The notes under the pieces were generated by a model. That model had not been told where the DNA came from and searched no databases. It saw nothing but the letters and a program-made list of their open reading frames with translations. The translations under genes were made by a program, and so were the position numbers. 64,000 nucleotides of DNA from an uncultured Bacteroidia bacterium (GTDB lineage: Bacteria > Bacteroidota > Bacteroidia > Bacteroidales > UBA932), in contig CACZKE010000016.1 in the NCBI GenBank assembly GCA_902781705.1, positions 1 through 64,000 on the forward strand, given 5' to 3'. Position 1 is the stretch's first letter. Every line of letters begins with the position of its first letter. Shown here in pieces: positions 8,622 to 17,022 of this stretch.

Positions 8622-9905
8622 TCAGGCCAGGATATGGTGCGTCACTTCGGCGGGGATGCCCAGGGCGGCGGCGCGGCCCAGGAAAAGCTGTTCGAAATCG
8701 GCCTCGACGATGTTCCGGGACAGGTGGACGAAGAGTTTTCCGTCGTAGCCGGCACAGGAGACGGCGCCGCTGTTGCCCCGCTGGCGGCCCAGGATGAAAT
8801 CGTAGGCCGTCACATAGGGCTGCATTTCCTCGGGCAACTTGATTTCGCCCAGGTTGGACAGCGTCTGGGAGCAGTAGGCGTCGCCATGACGGCGGTTGAT
8901 CAGGTCGATGACCGGCTTCTTGATGGACAGCGGCAGGCAGCGGACGGCGAAATTCTCTTCCAGTTCCACGTTGGCCGCGATCTTGGGCTCCAGGTTCTCC
9001 GGACGCAGCATCGCCCGCTTCTGCATCTTCGCAAGCCGGACCAGTTGCTCCAGCGGAAGATAGCCGCTGCGGACATCGACCCCCAGGTTCACATAGGAGG
9101 AAAAGTTCCGCACCGAACGGCTTCCGTAATAGGGACGGAGGTTCACGGGGACGCTCACTTTGATGACGCTGGACTTCCGGGAATCCCCGTCGCCGCGGTA
9201 CACCTTCTGGAGGGCGTCCAGCATCAGGCCGGTCAGGAGTTCCGTCACCGTGCAGTCCAGCCGGAAGCAGACCTCCTTCACGGCGTCCATCGGCAGGACG
9301 GCCCGGATATCCCGGAGGCCGGCTGCAGGAAGCCGCTGTCCTTTGAGGTGGTAGGCCGGGACATTCTTTTCCAGTTCCCCTTTCCTACCCGAGAAGACGG
9401 CCTTGAAACTGTCCTCGACCTCGCCGGCGTCCGGGACGTCGGAAGGGTCCAGGACGTGGCCGCCATAGGTGATGGAGATTCCGTACTTCAGACGGAGGTA
9501 CTCCCCCGTCAGGGTGACCAGGAAGGTCTGGGCGCCCGTCCCGTCGGCCAGGGCGTGGAAAACGTCCAGGACGATGCGGTCGCCGTCAGCGCTTACCTTA
9601 TAGAGAAAACCGCCGTTGTCGCTGAAATGGAAACGGTTCAGGGGGGCCGCAGGCGCAACCTCGGGGTCCTTGTCCATCCGGCGCAGGTGCCACCAGAAGG
9701 CGCCGGACTTCAGTTCGCACCGGAAGGTGGGCAGCCGGTCGGCCACCGCGACCAGCGCATACTGCAGGACGACCGGGTCCACCGGTTCCGTCAGCGTCAC
9801 GCTCATCCGGTACAGGGATGCATAATGCTTGCTCAGGGAGGCGGGATAGATGTTCGCCGCGTTGTCGATCCGCATCCGGGCGGGTATGGAAAGAATCTGT
9901 GCCAT
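8622..9905 (-). CDS. Condensation-domain / alcohol acetyltransferase-fold protein
   Basis: This 427-residue protein has the chloramphenicol-acetyltransferase/condensation fold. The signature FHALADGTGA supplies the HxxxDG catalytic motif, and the second half contains the usual latch-region features (SVPVNLRPYYGSRSVRNFSS). It matches free-standing proteins related to NRPS condensation domains, similar to mycobacterial PapA-type or alcohol acetyltransferases, that transfer an acyl group from a thioester to an alcohol or amine. No carrier protein, adenylation domain or other biosynthetic gene is adjacent, so donor and acceptor are unknown. ATG 9905 is preferred because the longer frame starts upstream of a promoter-like TATTTTCG at 9929-9936. 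Confidence 0.7.
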   Translation of the reverse strand: MAQILSIPARMRIDNAANIYPASLSKHYASLYRMSVTLTEPVDPVVLQYALVAVADRLPTFRCELKSGAFWWHLRRMDKDPEVAPAAPLNRFHFSDNGGFLYKVSADGDRIVLDVFHALADGTGAQTFLVTLTGEYLRLKYGISITYGGHVLDPSDVPDAGEVEDSFKAVFSGRKGELEKNVPAYHLKGQRLPAAGLRDIRAVLPMDAVKEVCFRLDCTVTELLTGLMLDALQKVYRGDGDSRKSSVIKVSVPVNLRPYYGSRSVRNFSSYVNLGVDVRSGYLPLEQLVRLAKMQKRAMLRPENLEPKIAANVELEENFAVRCLPLSIKKPVIDLINRRHGDAYCSQTLSNLGEIKLPEEMQPYVTAYDFILGRQRGNSGAVSCAGYDGKLFVHLSRNIVEADFEQLFLGRAAALGIPAEVTHHILA

Positions 9906-9928
9906 AAGCCATTGCTTTTGATCCGACA

Positions 9929-9936
9929 CGAAAATA
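9929..9936 (-). promoter_or_regulatory. -7 box TATTTTCG of the condensation-fold gene
   Basis: The box differs by one base from TAnnTTTG and lies 23 bases before ATG 9905. It follows the hairpin at 9942-9979, so the gene is probably transcribed separately from its upstream neighbour. Confidence 0.5.
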
Positions 9937-9941
9937 GGAAT

Positions 9942-9979
9942 CCCCCCTTCCGCCGGCAAGAAAAGGTGGCGAAAGGGGG
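9942..9979 (-). terminator. Hairpin after the carboxypeptidase-regulatory-domain gene
   Basis: An imperfect stem pairs CCCCCCTTCCGCC (9942-9954) with GGTGGCGAAAGGG and the following G residues (9967-9979). Read on the minus strand it lies downstream of the gene ending at 10014. There is no strong T-run after it, so termination is uncertain. Confidence 0.4.
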
Positions 9980-10013
9980 AAAAATGTGACGAAATCCCGC
10001 TATTTGTGGCGAA

Positions 10014-11237
10014 TTACCGTCCTTTCCGGAGCCGGCCGATGGCGTGTTCCAGGCTTTCCGTGGGTTCGATGATGTTGTAATCCTTCCAGAAATCCGGGTC
10101 CAGGAACTCCGCGGCCTTGTCGCTGAGGATGTCCGACGTGCGGAACTGTTCGGACCGGGCGATGGGGACGGCCGGTTCCCGCAAGTCCGTCACCACCAGT
10201 TCGTTGACAGCGGTATAGGAGGTGGCGAACAGGCGTTTGCGCCAGTCGCAGTTAAACCGTATCGTGGACCGGAAATACTCCAGCCGGCTCTTCCCGTCCT
10301 TGAGAGAGTAGTTGATGACGACGGAGAGTTCCTTCGGCGTGAAGCGCAGGGAGAGCGGTTTTCGAATCAGCATCATCCGGATGGCCTTGTTTACGTCGGA
10401 CATGTCCAAAGACATCTCGATCCGGGAGAAAGAGAGCAGTTCCCGGTCGATATAGAGCGTCCCGCGGTACCGCGCCCACTCACAAGGTTCCGGGCCGGGC
10501 CGGAACAGGACCACGAACTGCAACCGGTCGCCGATATAGGCCGGCTGTCCCATTTCCAGGGTATATCCTTTCCATTCCTCCCGGTCGAAAAGGATGTCCG
10601 GATTCTTCACCACGTCGAAAGTCACTGCCTGCGTGGGGCCGCCCTGCACCTTGATGCTCAGCGTGTCGGTGCGGCGCTGGCTCAGGAGTACCCGGCTCTT
10701 CTCCAGGGCCGTCCGGTCCCGGAAAATGCCACCCGTATAGGCCGTTTTGTAAATGCGGGAGACGGCCTCGGAGATATAGGTATAGCGATTCCGCTTGCGG
10801 ATCGTTTCCCGATAGAAACACTCGAGGAGTTCGGGATGGTCGCTATAGTTCTCCCGGACCCGGTCCAGGGCGGCCTGGACAATCTCATAGGGGCTTCCGC
10901 TGATGATGGAAGCCTCGTCCAGGGAGATGGATTCGGGCAGCATCCGAATCCGGAGATTGCCGGAAGCCGTCGGCTGATGGTACGTCCGGTAACCCAGATG
11001 GGAAAAGACCACCTGGCTGAAAGGAACGTCCGACTTGATGGTGAACTGGCCGTCAGCGTTGGTCACCGTCGCATGATGCCGGTCCGGGATGGAGACATGG
11101 ACGGCCTCCAGCGGGCGGCCCGTTACCGCGTCCACGACGGTTCCCTGGACGGTATAACCCAGCCGGAGCGTGTCTTCCTGGCCGTACAAGGCCCACGGAA
11201 GAAGAAGCAAAGTGAACAGCAACAAATACTTGCGCAT
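10014..11237 (-). CDS. Exported protein with carboxypeptidase-like regulatory domain
   Basis: The 407-residue protein starts with a signal peptide (MRKYLLLFTLLLLPWALYGQ). Residues of roughly 25-110 form a CarboxypepD_reg-like beta-sandwich (QGTVVDAVTGRPLEAVHVSI, then TVTNADGQFTIKS), common at the N-terminus of Bacteroidota outer-membrane proteins. The remaining 280 residues are beta-rich and resemble conserved proteins of unknown function that follow this domain; no TonB barrel is present. A periplasmic or outer-membrane location is likely. I choose ATG 11237 because the in-frame ATG at 11255 lies only two bases after the TAATTTTG box. Function is unknown. Confidence 0.7.
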   Translation of the reverse strand: MRKYLLLFTLLLLPWALYGQEDTLRLGYTVQGTVVDAVTGRPLEAVHVSIPDRHHATVTNADGQFTIKSDVPFSQVVFSHLGYRTYHQPTASGNLRIRMLPESISLDEASIISGSPYEIVQAALDRVRENYSDHPELLECFYRETIRKRNRYTYISEAVSRIYKTAYTGGIFRDRTALEKSRVLLSQRRTDTLSIKVQGGPTQAVTFDVVKNPDILFDREEWKGYTLEMGQPAYIGDRLQFVVLFRPGPEPCEWARYRGTLYIDRELLSFSRIEMSLDMSDVNKAIRMMLIRKPLSLRFTPKELSVVINYSLKDGKSRLEYFRSTIRFNCDWRKRLFATSYTAVNELVVTDLREPAVPIARSEQFRTSDILSDKAAEFLDPDFWKDYNIIEPTESLEHAIGRLRKGR

Positions 11238-11257
11238 GGCAGAACGGCTTTTCATCA

Positions 11258-11265
11258 CAAAATTA
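11258..11265 (-). promoter_or_regulatory. -7 box TAATTTTG of the exported-protein gene
   Basis: A perfect TAnnTTTG match on the minus strand 20 bases before ATG 11237. It stands back to back with the plus-strand box at 11307-11314. Confidence 0.65.
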
Positions 11266-11306
11266 ATCATTTCGCGCGAATTAACAACAATGTCGCGGAA
11301 AATGCG

Positions 11307-11314
11307 TATCTTTG
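11307..11314 (+). promoter_or_regulatory. -7 box TATCTTTG of the small ORF at 11338
   Basis: A perfect box 23 bases before ATG 11338. This sets the start at MKKKELEIWW rather than at earlier in-frame codons. Confidence 0.7.
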
Positions 11315-11337
11315 TGTACCGCATACAAGACAAGACC

Positions 11338-11589
11338 ATGAAAAAGAAAGAACTCGAGATATGGTGGTCTTCCCTGACCATCGCCCAGAAGGAAAGAATC
11401 GCCCGGAAAGGCCTCACCAAGGCCTCCCCGGACGGGAAAGTGGACGAGGAGCTCGTCCGTTATCCGGCCTGCACCCGCTGGTGGAATTCCCTGGAAGAGG
11501 AGCGCCAGCAGACGATCCACGACCACTGCGAGGATGCGCACGGCTATCTCCTCCAGGAATGGAACGACGCCAAACCTTACGGCGACTGA
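11338..11589 (+). CDS. Conserved small protein, unknown function
   Basis: An 83-residue soluble, highly charged protein (MKKKELEIWWSSLTIAQKER). It is rich in Trp, Glu and Lys, has no signal peptide or membrane helix, and looks mainly helical. I do not recognise a family. It has its own promoter, and its stop abuts the 3' end of the convergent lipid kinase gene with no gap. Coding potential is supported by the promoter position and a clean reading frame. Confidence 0.65.
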   Translation: MKKKELEIWWSSLTIAQKERIARKGLTKASPDGKVDEELVRYPACTRWWNSLEEERQQTIHDHCEDAHGYLLQEWNDAKPYGD

Positions 11590-12474
11590 TCAGATCTTTC
11601 CCTGACGGGCGGGCGGGATGACGACATTGAGCGCCCCTCTCAGCAGCGTGAAATCCATGTCCGCTCCCCCTTCGAAGGGATCCCCGTCATAATGCGCCGG
11701 GCCCGGATGTTCCCGATGGATCCGCACGTACGGACTCCGGAACGTACGGACGTGCCGGCTCGTATCGGCCTTTCCGGCTATCAGGCGGGCGGCCAGGTCC
11801 GGAATCTCCACCGTCAGGAACGGCTGGACCACGGTCACGTCCAGCATTCCGTCACATAAGGAGGCCTTTGGCGCGATCCGCGCCTCGTTTCCCCATTGGT
11901 TCGCATTCCCGACCGTCACGAACAGCGTGTCCCCGGCCCAGGTTTCCGTGGCCGTTTCCACGATGTACCGTTCCGGCGCACGATGCTTCCAATCTTCCCA
12001 GGCCGTCGTAATATACGTGGAAAGCCCCCGCTTCTTCGACTGGGCGAAGTCCAGGCTCACGGCGGCGTCCAGGCCCATGCCGGCCGTACAGAAGAACGGA
12101 CGGTCCCCGACCATGCCCACGTCCATCCGGACGACACAGGCCTCATTCAGCACCTTCACGGCCCGGACAGGGTCCCGGCTGATGCCCAGGTGCAGGGCCA
12201 GACCATCCCCGCTTCCGCAGGGAATGATGCCCAGGGCCTTTTCCGAGCCCAGTAATCCCTTCCCCACTTCGCTTACCGTTCCGTCACCGCCCACGGCGAC
12301 GACGATATCCGCGGCCGAAGCGCGCGCCATTTCTTCCGCTTCTCCGGCCCGCTTGGTCTGCAGTACCTCGTAGCTGCAACGGGTAAGGTCCAAATGACGG
12401 CCAACGGCGGCAAGGACGCCGGATTTGTCCTTGCCGCCGGAAACCGGATTGACAATGAATGTGATACGTCTCAC
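11590..12474 (-). CDS. Diacylglycerol kinase-family lipid kinase (YegS/BmrU-like)
   Basis: This 294-residue cytosolic protein has the DAGK catalytic domain at its N-terminus: NPVSGGK for nucleotide binding, VAVGGDGTVSEV for the GGDGT motif, and IIPCGSGDGLALHL. The C-terminal beta-sandwich contains the acidic motif DAAVS and the closing YDGDPFEG. The family phosphorylates lipid substrates (diacylglycerol, phosphatidylglycerol, sphingoid bases) with ATP; Bacteroidota make sphingolipids, so a sphingosine- or ceramide-type substrate is possible but not shown. It lies four bases after the FadL-like gene and is probably co-transcribed with it. Confidence 0.85.
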   Translation of the reverse strand: MRRITFIVNPVSGGKDKSGVLAAVGRHLDLTRCSYEVLQTKRAGEAEEMARASAADIVVAVGGDGTVSEVGKGLLGSEKALGIIPCGSGDGLALHLGISRDPVRAVKVLNEACVVRMDVGMVGDRPFFCTAGMGLDAAVSLDFAQSKKRGLSTYITTAWEDWKHRAPERYIVETATETWAGDTLFVTVGNANQWGNEARIAPKASLCDGMLDVTVVQPFLTVEIPDLAARLIAGKADTSRHVRTFRSPYVRIHREHPGPAHYDGDPFEGGADMDFTLLRGALNVVIPPARQGKI

Positions 12475-12478
12475 CGCC

Positions 12479-14047
12479 CTAGAAACGCCAGCCCAAGGTC
12501 AGGAGAGCGTTGCAGAGGGAAGCCTGGGCGCAGATCTCGGGGGTTGCCACGTCGGCCACAAAGGTACCGGCCTCGTCCCAACCGTAATACTTATACGGGG
12601 TGATGAACTCATCCGGGAGATACTGGAACCGGACCGCGGCATCCAGGAAGAAGGAACCGGCGGAGGAGTAACCGATACCGAAGGAGACGCTCTGCCGTCC
12701 CTTTTTCACGTCCACGTCCGGGCTGGTGGTGTAGTTATAACCCACCCGGAGCGCCATCTGGGGGATGGGCTTGAGTTCGCCGCCGATGCGGAATGCATGG
12801 GTGGCGCGGGTGAAGTCCTGGATATCGGCGTTCACGCCCGAGAAATCGATGTCGTAATCGTAGTCGGAGACGAAGCGCATCTTGTTGTAGTCGAAGTACT
12901 CGTAGTCCGCGCTCACGAGCCCCACCTTGCCGATGGTATAAGCCACACCGGCATTGAAGCGAAGCGGGGTCCGGAAGTTATAGAACCACTCGTCCTGCGG
13001 GGAAGATTCGGTCCAGGTAACCCCGTCGGCCACGGAACGGCCTTCCAGCTGGTAATCCTCGCGGATTCTCATAAGGGTCGGCGTCTGGATGGCGGCGCCG
13101 ATCCGCAGGCCGGCGGTCGGGCGGGCGATGATGCCCAGTTTCGCATAGATGCCCGTTCCCTCGTCGCGGAGGGAGTTACGCATCTGGAGGGACTCGAAGC
13201 CGGACGGATAGGTGATGCCGGCGATGCCTTCCTCGGCACGCGTCTCGTCGCTGCGGTAGTCCAGCGAAGTGATGCCGATGTTGGCGCCCACATAGAACCG
13301 GTCGGAGAAATCCAGGCCGAAGTTCATCAGGAGGTCGTACTTGCTGCCGTAACGGCGGTTGCCGTAGTACTGGCCGATCCGGTCGGCCAGGGCCACCTCA
13401 CCGTTGGAGAGCAGGCGCTCGGTCAGGCCGATATAGCCGCCTTCCCGGCCGGTGATGGGATCGAACAGACCGGCTTTGTAACCCACCATGGTCTCCCAGG
13501 AGGGCATGTCGCTCTGGTAATAGCCGCCCTGGAGGGTGGACTCGGGATAGCCGTCGGCCTGGGAAGCCAGGGAGCCGGCGAGGGTGGTCTCGTCATTGGT
13601 GCCGGAGGCACGCACCCGGTAGTTGTAATCCCGCGTGATATTGCCCACAAGGCCGAAGGAAACACGCCTCAGGCCCCGGCTGCGACGGGTGTCATAGACG
13701 ATCATGCCGCCGAAGTTGGGAAGGTTCATCCGCGTACTCGGCGTCTTGACCTTGTCTTCGAACCCGTACGGAGCGCCGCCCGAATAGGTTCCCTGCCCCA
13801 CGACGGAGGAAACGGTGAGACCCGGAGTGAGGGTGAACTGGGAATAACCCGCCACGGCGGAACCCGCCGGGTTGAAAGTCAGGGAGCCCAGGTCGCCGCC
13901 CACGGCGGTCATCGCATTGCCCATGCCCACGGAGCGGGCCGTACCGAGATAGTCGTTCCCGGCAAAGTCGAGGGCGTCCTGCAGACCCTGTGCGCCGGCC
14001 CCGAGGGCCAGGGACAGGAGGAAGACCGATGCAAATATCTTTTTCAT
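12479..14047 (-). CDS. FadL/OmpP1-family outer membrane protein
   Basis: The 522-residue protein has a signal peptide (MKKIFASVFLLSLALGAGAQ) and a beta-barrel rich in alternating hydrophobic/aromatic strands, ending with Phe (LLTLGWRF), the usual C-terminal barrel signal. The N-terminal segment GTARSVGMGNAMTAVGGDLG followed by SLTFNPAGSA matches the plug-proximal motif of OMPP1/FadL/TodX long-chain fatty acid or aromatic hydrocarbon transporters. In Bacteroidota the substrate is usually unknown. It precedes the lipid kinase by four bases, which makes lipid-related uptake plausible but unproven. It lies 36 bp after the Tyr/Trp-rich gene and may share its transcript. Confidence 0.85.
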   Translation of the reverse strand: MKKIFASVFLLSLALGAGAQGLQDALDFAGNDYLGTARSVGMGNAMTAVGGDLGSLTFNPAGSAVAGYSQFTLTPGLTVSSVVGQGTYSGGAPYGFEDKVKTPSTRMNLPNFGGMIVYDTRRSRGLRRVSFGLVGNITRDYNYRVRASGTNDETTLAGSLASQADGYPESTLQGGYYQSDMPSWETMVGYKAGLFDPITGREGGYIGLTERLLSNGEVALADRIGQYYGNRRYGSKYDLLMNFGLDFSDRFYVGANIGITSLDYRSDETRAEEGIAGITYPSGFESLQMRNSLRDEGTGIYAKLGIIARPTAGLRIGAAIQTPTLMRIREDYQLEGRSVADGVTWTESSPQDEWFYNFRTPLRFNAGVAYTIGKVGLVSADYEYFDYNKMRFVSDYDYDIDFSGVNADIQDFTRATHAFRIGGELKPIPQMALRVGYNYTTSPDVDVKKGRQSVSFGIGYSSAGSFFLDAAVRFQYLPDEFITPYKYYGWDEAGTFVADVATPEICAQASLCNALLTLGWRF

Positions 14048-14083
14048 GGCTGGATGTCAATTAAATAGTTAACCGAAAGTCAC

Positions 14084-15373
14084 TTATCGGCGTCCGCCGC
14101 CACCGCGGGAGGACCCGCCGCCGGAAGAGGAGCCGCCACCGGAATAGCCGCCACCGCTGCTGCGGGAGGAAGAACCGCCGGAGTAACCGCCTCCGGAATA
14201 GCCGCCGCTGCTACGGGAAGACGAGCCGCCCGAATAACTGCCGCCGCTGCTGCGGTACGAGCCGGAAGAGGAGGACCGGCCGGAAGAACGGCTGTAACTT
14301 CCGGAAGAAGAGCCGCTGCTGCGGGAAGAGGAAGTGGACGGACGGTAATTCGCCGAACTGCTGCTGCGGGAAGAGGAACTCCTGCCCACGGAGGAACCGG
14401 AAGAACGGCTCACGGAAGAGCCGGAAGCCCGGCCGGTGGAAACGGAACCCGAGGAACGGTTCACCGCGGATCCGGAGGAACGGCTGACGCCGCTCGTGGC
14501 GGAACGGACCGCGCCGTTACCTGCGGAAGAGGAACGCGCCACACCGGTGAGGCCGGTCGAGGAACGGCGTGCCGTGGTATTTCCACGGGTGACACCGCTG
14601 GCGGAGCCGCCCGGCCTACGGGTGACCACGGAGCCGCCGGCAGCGCCGGAAGAGCGGGTGGAACGGGTCAGGCTGCCGGTGCCGCGGGAAACACCGCCCC
14701 GCGAAACGAGGCTGCGGGAACTCAAGCTGGCGTCCCGGTGACCGATGGCGCCGGCATGGCTCGGACGCTGATGGAAGCGGCCGCCCCATCCGCCGGGGCC
14801 GTAATAACCATAATGCCCATAGTAGTGATGGTAGCCGTAATAACCATAGTATCCATAGTAGGACGGGCCCCAGTACCAGGGATCGTAATACCAGGAAGAA
14901 TAGTACCAGGGATCATACCAGCCCCACGGGCGGTAATAGCCGTAATAGCCCCACGGACGGTAGTACCAGGGATCCCAGTACCAGGGATCCCAGTAGGACC
15001 AGGAACTGTAGTACCAGGGGCTGTAGTAGCCGTGCAGATACCAGGGCCGGTAGTACCAGGAATAGTCCCAGCCGTAATTGTCCACCACGGTGATGTCCGT
15101 ACCGCCATCGTTGAAACGAAGCTTCGCAGTCTTGCCCTGCGGGACGACGACGGTGTCGCCCTCCGCGCTGAGCACATATACTTCGGATTCGACGGATTCC
15201 TTCACGAGGGCGTCCATCTCTTCCTGGGAAACGGCGGCCACGGGAGCCTCCGAACGGGGATCCGCGTAGATGCCGTCTTCGAACTGCTGCGAGGTCGCAG
15301 CATACTGCGCCGACAGGCCGCAGGATGTCGCGGCGGCCAGGGTCAGCAGCCAGGGAGCCAAGTGTGTTTTCAT
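14084..15373 (-). CDS. Exported low-complexity protein: Tyr/Trp-rich core and Ser/Arg/Gly-rich tail
   Basis: A 429-residue exported protein of unknown function. The signal peptide (MKTHLAPWLLTLAAATSCGL) may end in a lipobox-like site. Residues of about 30-100 are ordinary globular sequence with a small beta domain. Residues of about 100-200 are built from repeats such as YYRPWY, WDPWYW and YGYYGYYG, almost only Tyr, Trp, Gly, Pro, Asp and Ser. The last 220 residues are Ser/Arg/Gly runs (RSSGSS, GGSYSG), ending GGGGRR. Similar proteins occur in Bacteroidota without known role. The composition suggests a disordered adhesive or surface-coating protein, which is inference. A GGAGG 10 bases before the ATG is an unusual Shine-Dalgarno-like sequence for this genome and supports this start. 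Confidence 0.7.
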   Translation of the reverse strand: MKTHLAPWLLTLAAATSCGLSAQYAATSQQFEDGIYADPRSEAPVAAVSQEEMDALVKESVESEVYVLSAEGDTVVVPQGKTAKLRFNDGGTDITVVDNYGWDYSWYYRPWYLHGYYSPWYYSSWSYWDPWYWDPWYYRPWGYYGYYRPWGWYDPWYYSSWYYDPWYWGPSYYGYYGYYGYHHYYGHYGYYGPGGWGGRFHQRPSHAGAIGHRDASLSSRSLVSRGGVSRGTGSLTRSTRSSGAAGGSVVTRRPGGSASGVTRGNTTARRSSTGLTGVARSSSAGNGAVRSATSGVSRSSGSAVNRSSGSVSTGRASGSSVSRSSGSSVGRSSSSRSSSSANYRPSTSSSRSSGSSSGSYSRSSGRSSSSGSYRSSGGSYSGGSSSRSSGGYSGGGYSGGSSSRSSGGGYSGGGSSSGGGSSRGGGGRR

Positions 15374-15406
15374 CTTCTGAACCTCCAATTTTTCCAATAA
15401 TTTAAG

Positions 15407-15414
15407 TATCTTTG
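15407..15414 (+). promoter_or_regulatory. -7 box TATCTTTG of proS
   Basis: A perfect box about 105 bases upstream of the proS ATG, giving an unusually long leader for this genome. The leader begins with a GCCGG/CCGGC hairpin (15416-15434). Confidence 0.65.
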
Positions 15415-15519
15415 TGCCGGATTAAAAACCCGGCTTTGCAGCAGGTATTGCAATTACCATACCCTTCGCCGCTTATCGGGGCAATTTTACGGACAAATTT
15501 TGAAAAAAACAATTCTGAT

Positions 15520-16998
15520 ATGGCAAAAGAGGTAACCAGAAGGCAGGACAATTATTCCCAGTGGTACAATGACCTGGTCGTGAAAGCGGACCTGGCGGAG
15601 CAGTCCGCCGTCCGGGGATGCATGGTCATCAAACCCTACGGATACGCGATTTGGGAGAAGATGCAGCACATCCTGGACGGGATGTTCAAGGAAACCGGAC
15701 ACAAGAACGCCTATTTCCCCCTGTTCATCCCCAAGTCCTTCTTCAGCCGGGAGGCCGAGCACGTGGCCGGCTTCGCCAAGGAATGCGCCGTGGTGACGCA
15801 CCACCGCCTGATGAACGACCCCAACGGCAACGGCGTCGTCGTAGACCCGGAAGCGAAACTGGAGGAGGAACTCATCGTGCGCCCTACGTCCGAGACCATC
15901 ATCTGGAACACCTATAAGAACTGGATCCACTCCTGGCGGGACCTGCCCATCCTGTGCAACCAGTGGGCGAACGTCGTGCGCTGGGAGATGCGCACCCGCC
16001 TGTTCCTCCGCACCGCGGAGTTCCTCTGGCAGGAAGGACACACCGCCCATGCCACCGCCGCCGAGGCCGAGGCCGAGAAGCAGCGCATGGTGGACGTTTA
16101 CGCCCGCTTCGCCCGTGAGACCATGGCCCTTCCGGTCGTGGTGGGCCACAAGAGCCCGGGCGAGCGTTTCGCCGGGGCTATCGACACGATGACCATCGAG
16201 GCGATGATGCAGGACGGAAAGGCCCTGCAGGCCGGCACCTCCCACTTCCTGGGCCAGAATTTCGCCAAGTCCTTCGACGTGCAGTTCACCAACAAGGAAG
16301 GCAAGCAGGAGTACGTCTGGGCGACGTCCTGGGGCGTATCCACCCGCCTGATGGGCGCCCTCATCATGGCCCACGGCGACGACAACGGCCTCGTCCTTCC
16401 CCCGGCCCTCGCCCCGATCCAGGTGGTGATGGTCCCGATCTACAAGAGCGACGAGGAACGGAGCCTCGTACTGGACAAGATGTACGAAGTCAAGAAGGCC
16501 CTCGAAGCCAAGGGACACAGCGTGGAGGTCGATGACCGCGACAACCTGCGTCCGGGCTTCAAGTTCGCCGAATGGGAACTCAAGGGCGTTCCGGTGCGCC
16601 TGGCCATGGGTCCGCGCGACATCGCGAACGGCACCGTGGAGGTCGCCCGCCGCGACACGCTCGAGAAGATCACCGAGCCCCTGGAGGGCCTGGACGAACG
16701 GATCATCGGCCTGCTGGACGACATCCAGAAGAGCATCTACCAGCGCGCCTTCGACTTCCGCGCCGCCAACGTCCGGAAGGTGGACACCTGGGAGGAGTTC
16801 AAGGAAGAGATCGAGAAGGGCGGTTTCCTGCTGTGCCACTGGGACGGCACCGCCGAGACCGAGGCCCGGATCCAGGAAGAGACCAAGGCGACCATCCGCT
16901 GCATCCCTGTGGACAGTTTCGTCTGCGAGGAAGAAGGCCAGTGCGTCTATAGCGGAAAGCCGTCGCACCAGCGGGTTATTTTTGCCCGCTCCTATTGA
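15520..16998 (+). CDS. proS: Prolyl-tRNA synthetase, archaeal/eukaryotic-like type
   Basis: The 492-residue class II synthetase charges tRNA-Pro with proline. Motif 1 lies around [20 protein letters not shown], motif 2 around [20 protein letters not shown], and motif 3 in the [20 protein letters not shown] region. It lacks the INS editing domain of E. coli ProRS and has the C-terminal extension of the ProS type 3 (archaeal/eukaryotic) class, ending in the Tyr (FARSY) typical of that class. Bacteroidota normally carry this type. ATG 15520 ([12 protein letters not shown]) is chosen over an earlier frame extension that would begin inside the promoter. The DUF3078 gene follows after 24 bp. Confidence 0.92.
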   Translation: MAKEVTRRQDNYSQWYNDLVVKADLAEQSAVRGCMVIKPYGYAIWEKMQHILDGMFKETGHKNAYFPLFIPKSFFSREAEHVAGFAKECAVVTHHRLMNDPNGNGVVVDPEAKLEEELIVRPTSETIIWNTYKNWIHSWRDLPILCNQWANVVRWEMRTRLFLRTAEFLWQEGHTAHATAAEAEAEKQRMVDVYARFARETMALPVVVGHKSPGERFAGAIDTMTIEAMMQDGKALQAGTSHFLGQNFAKSFDVQFTNKEGKQEYVWATSWGVSTRLMGALIMAHGDDNGLVLPPALAPIQVVMVPIYKSDEERSLVLDKMYEVKKALEAKGHSVEVDDRDNLRPGFKFAEWELKGVPVRLAMGPRDIANGTVEVARRDTLEKITEPLEGLDERIIGLLDDIQKSIYQRAFDFRAANVRKVDTWEEFKEEIEKGGFLLCHWDGTAETEARIQEETKATIRCIPVDSFVCEEEGQCVYSGKPSHQRVIFARSY

Positions 16999-17022
16999 TA
17001 ATTAAAAGGTTAGAAGAAGATT

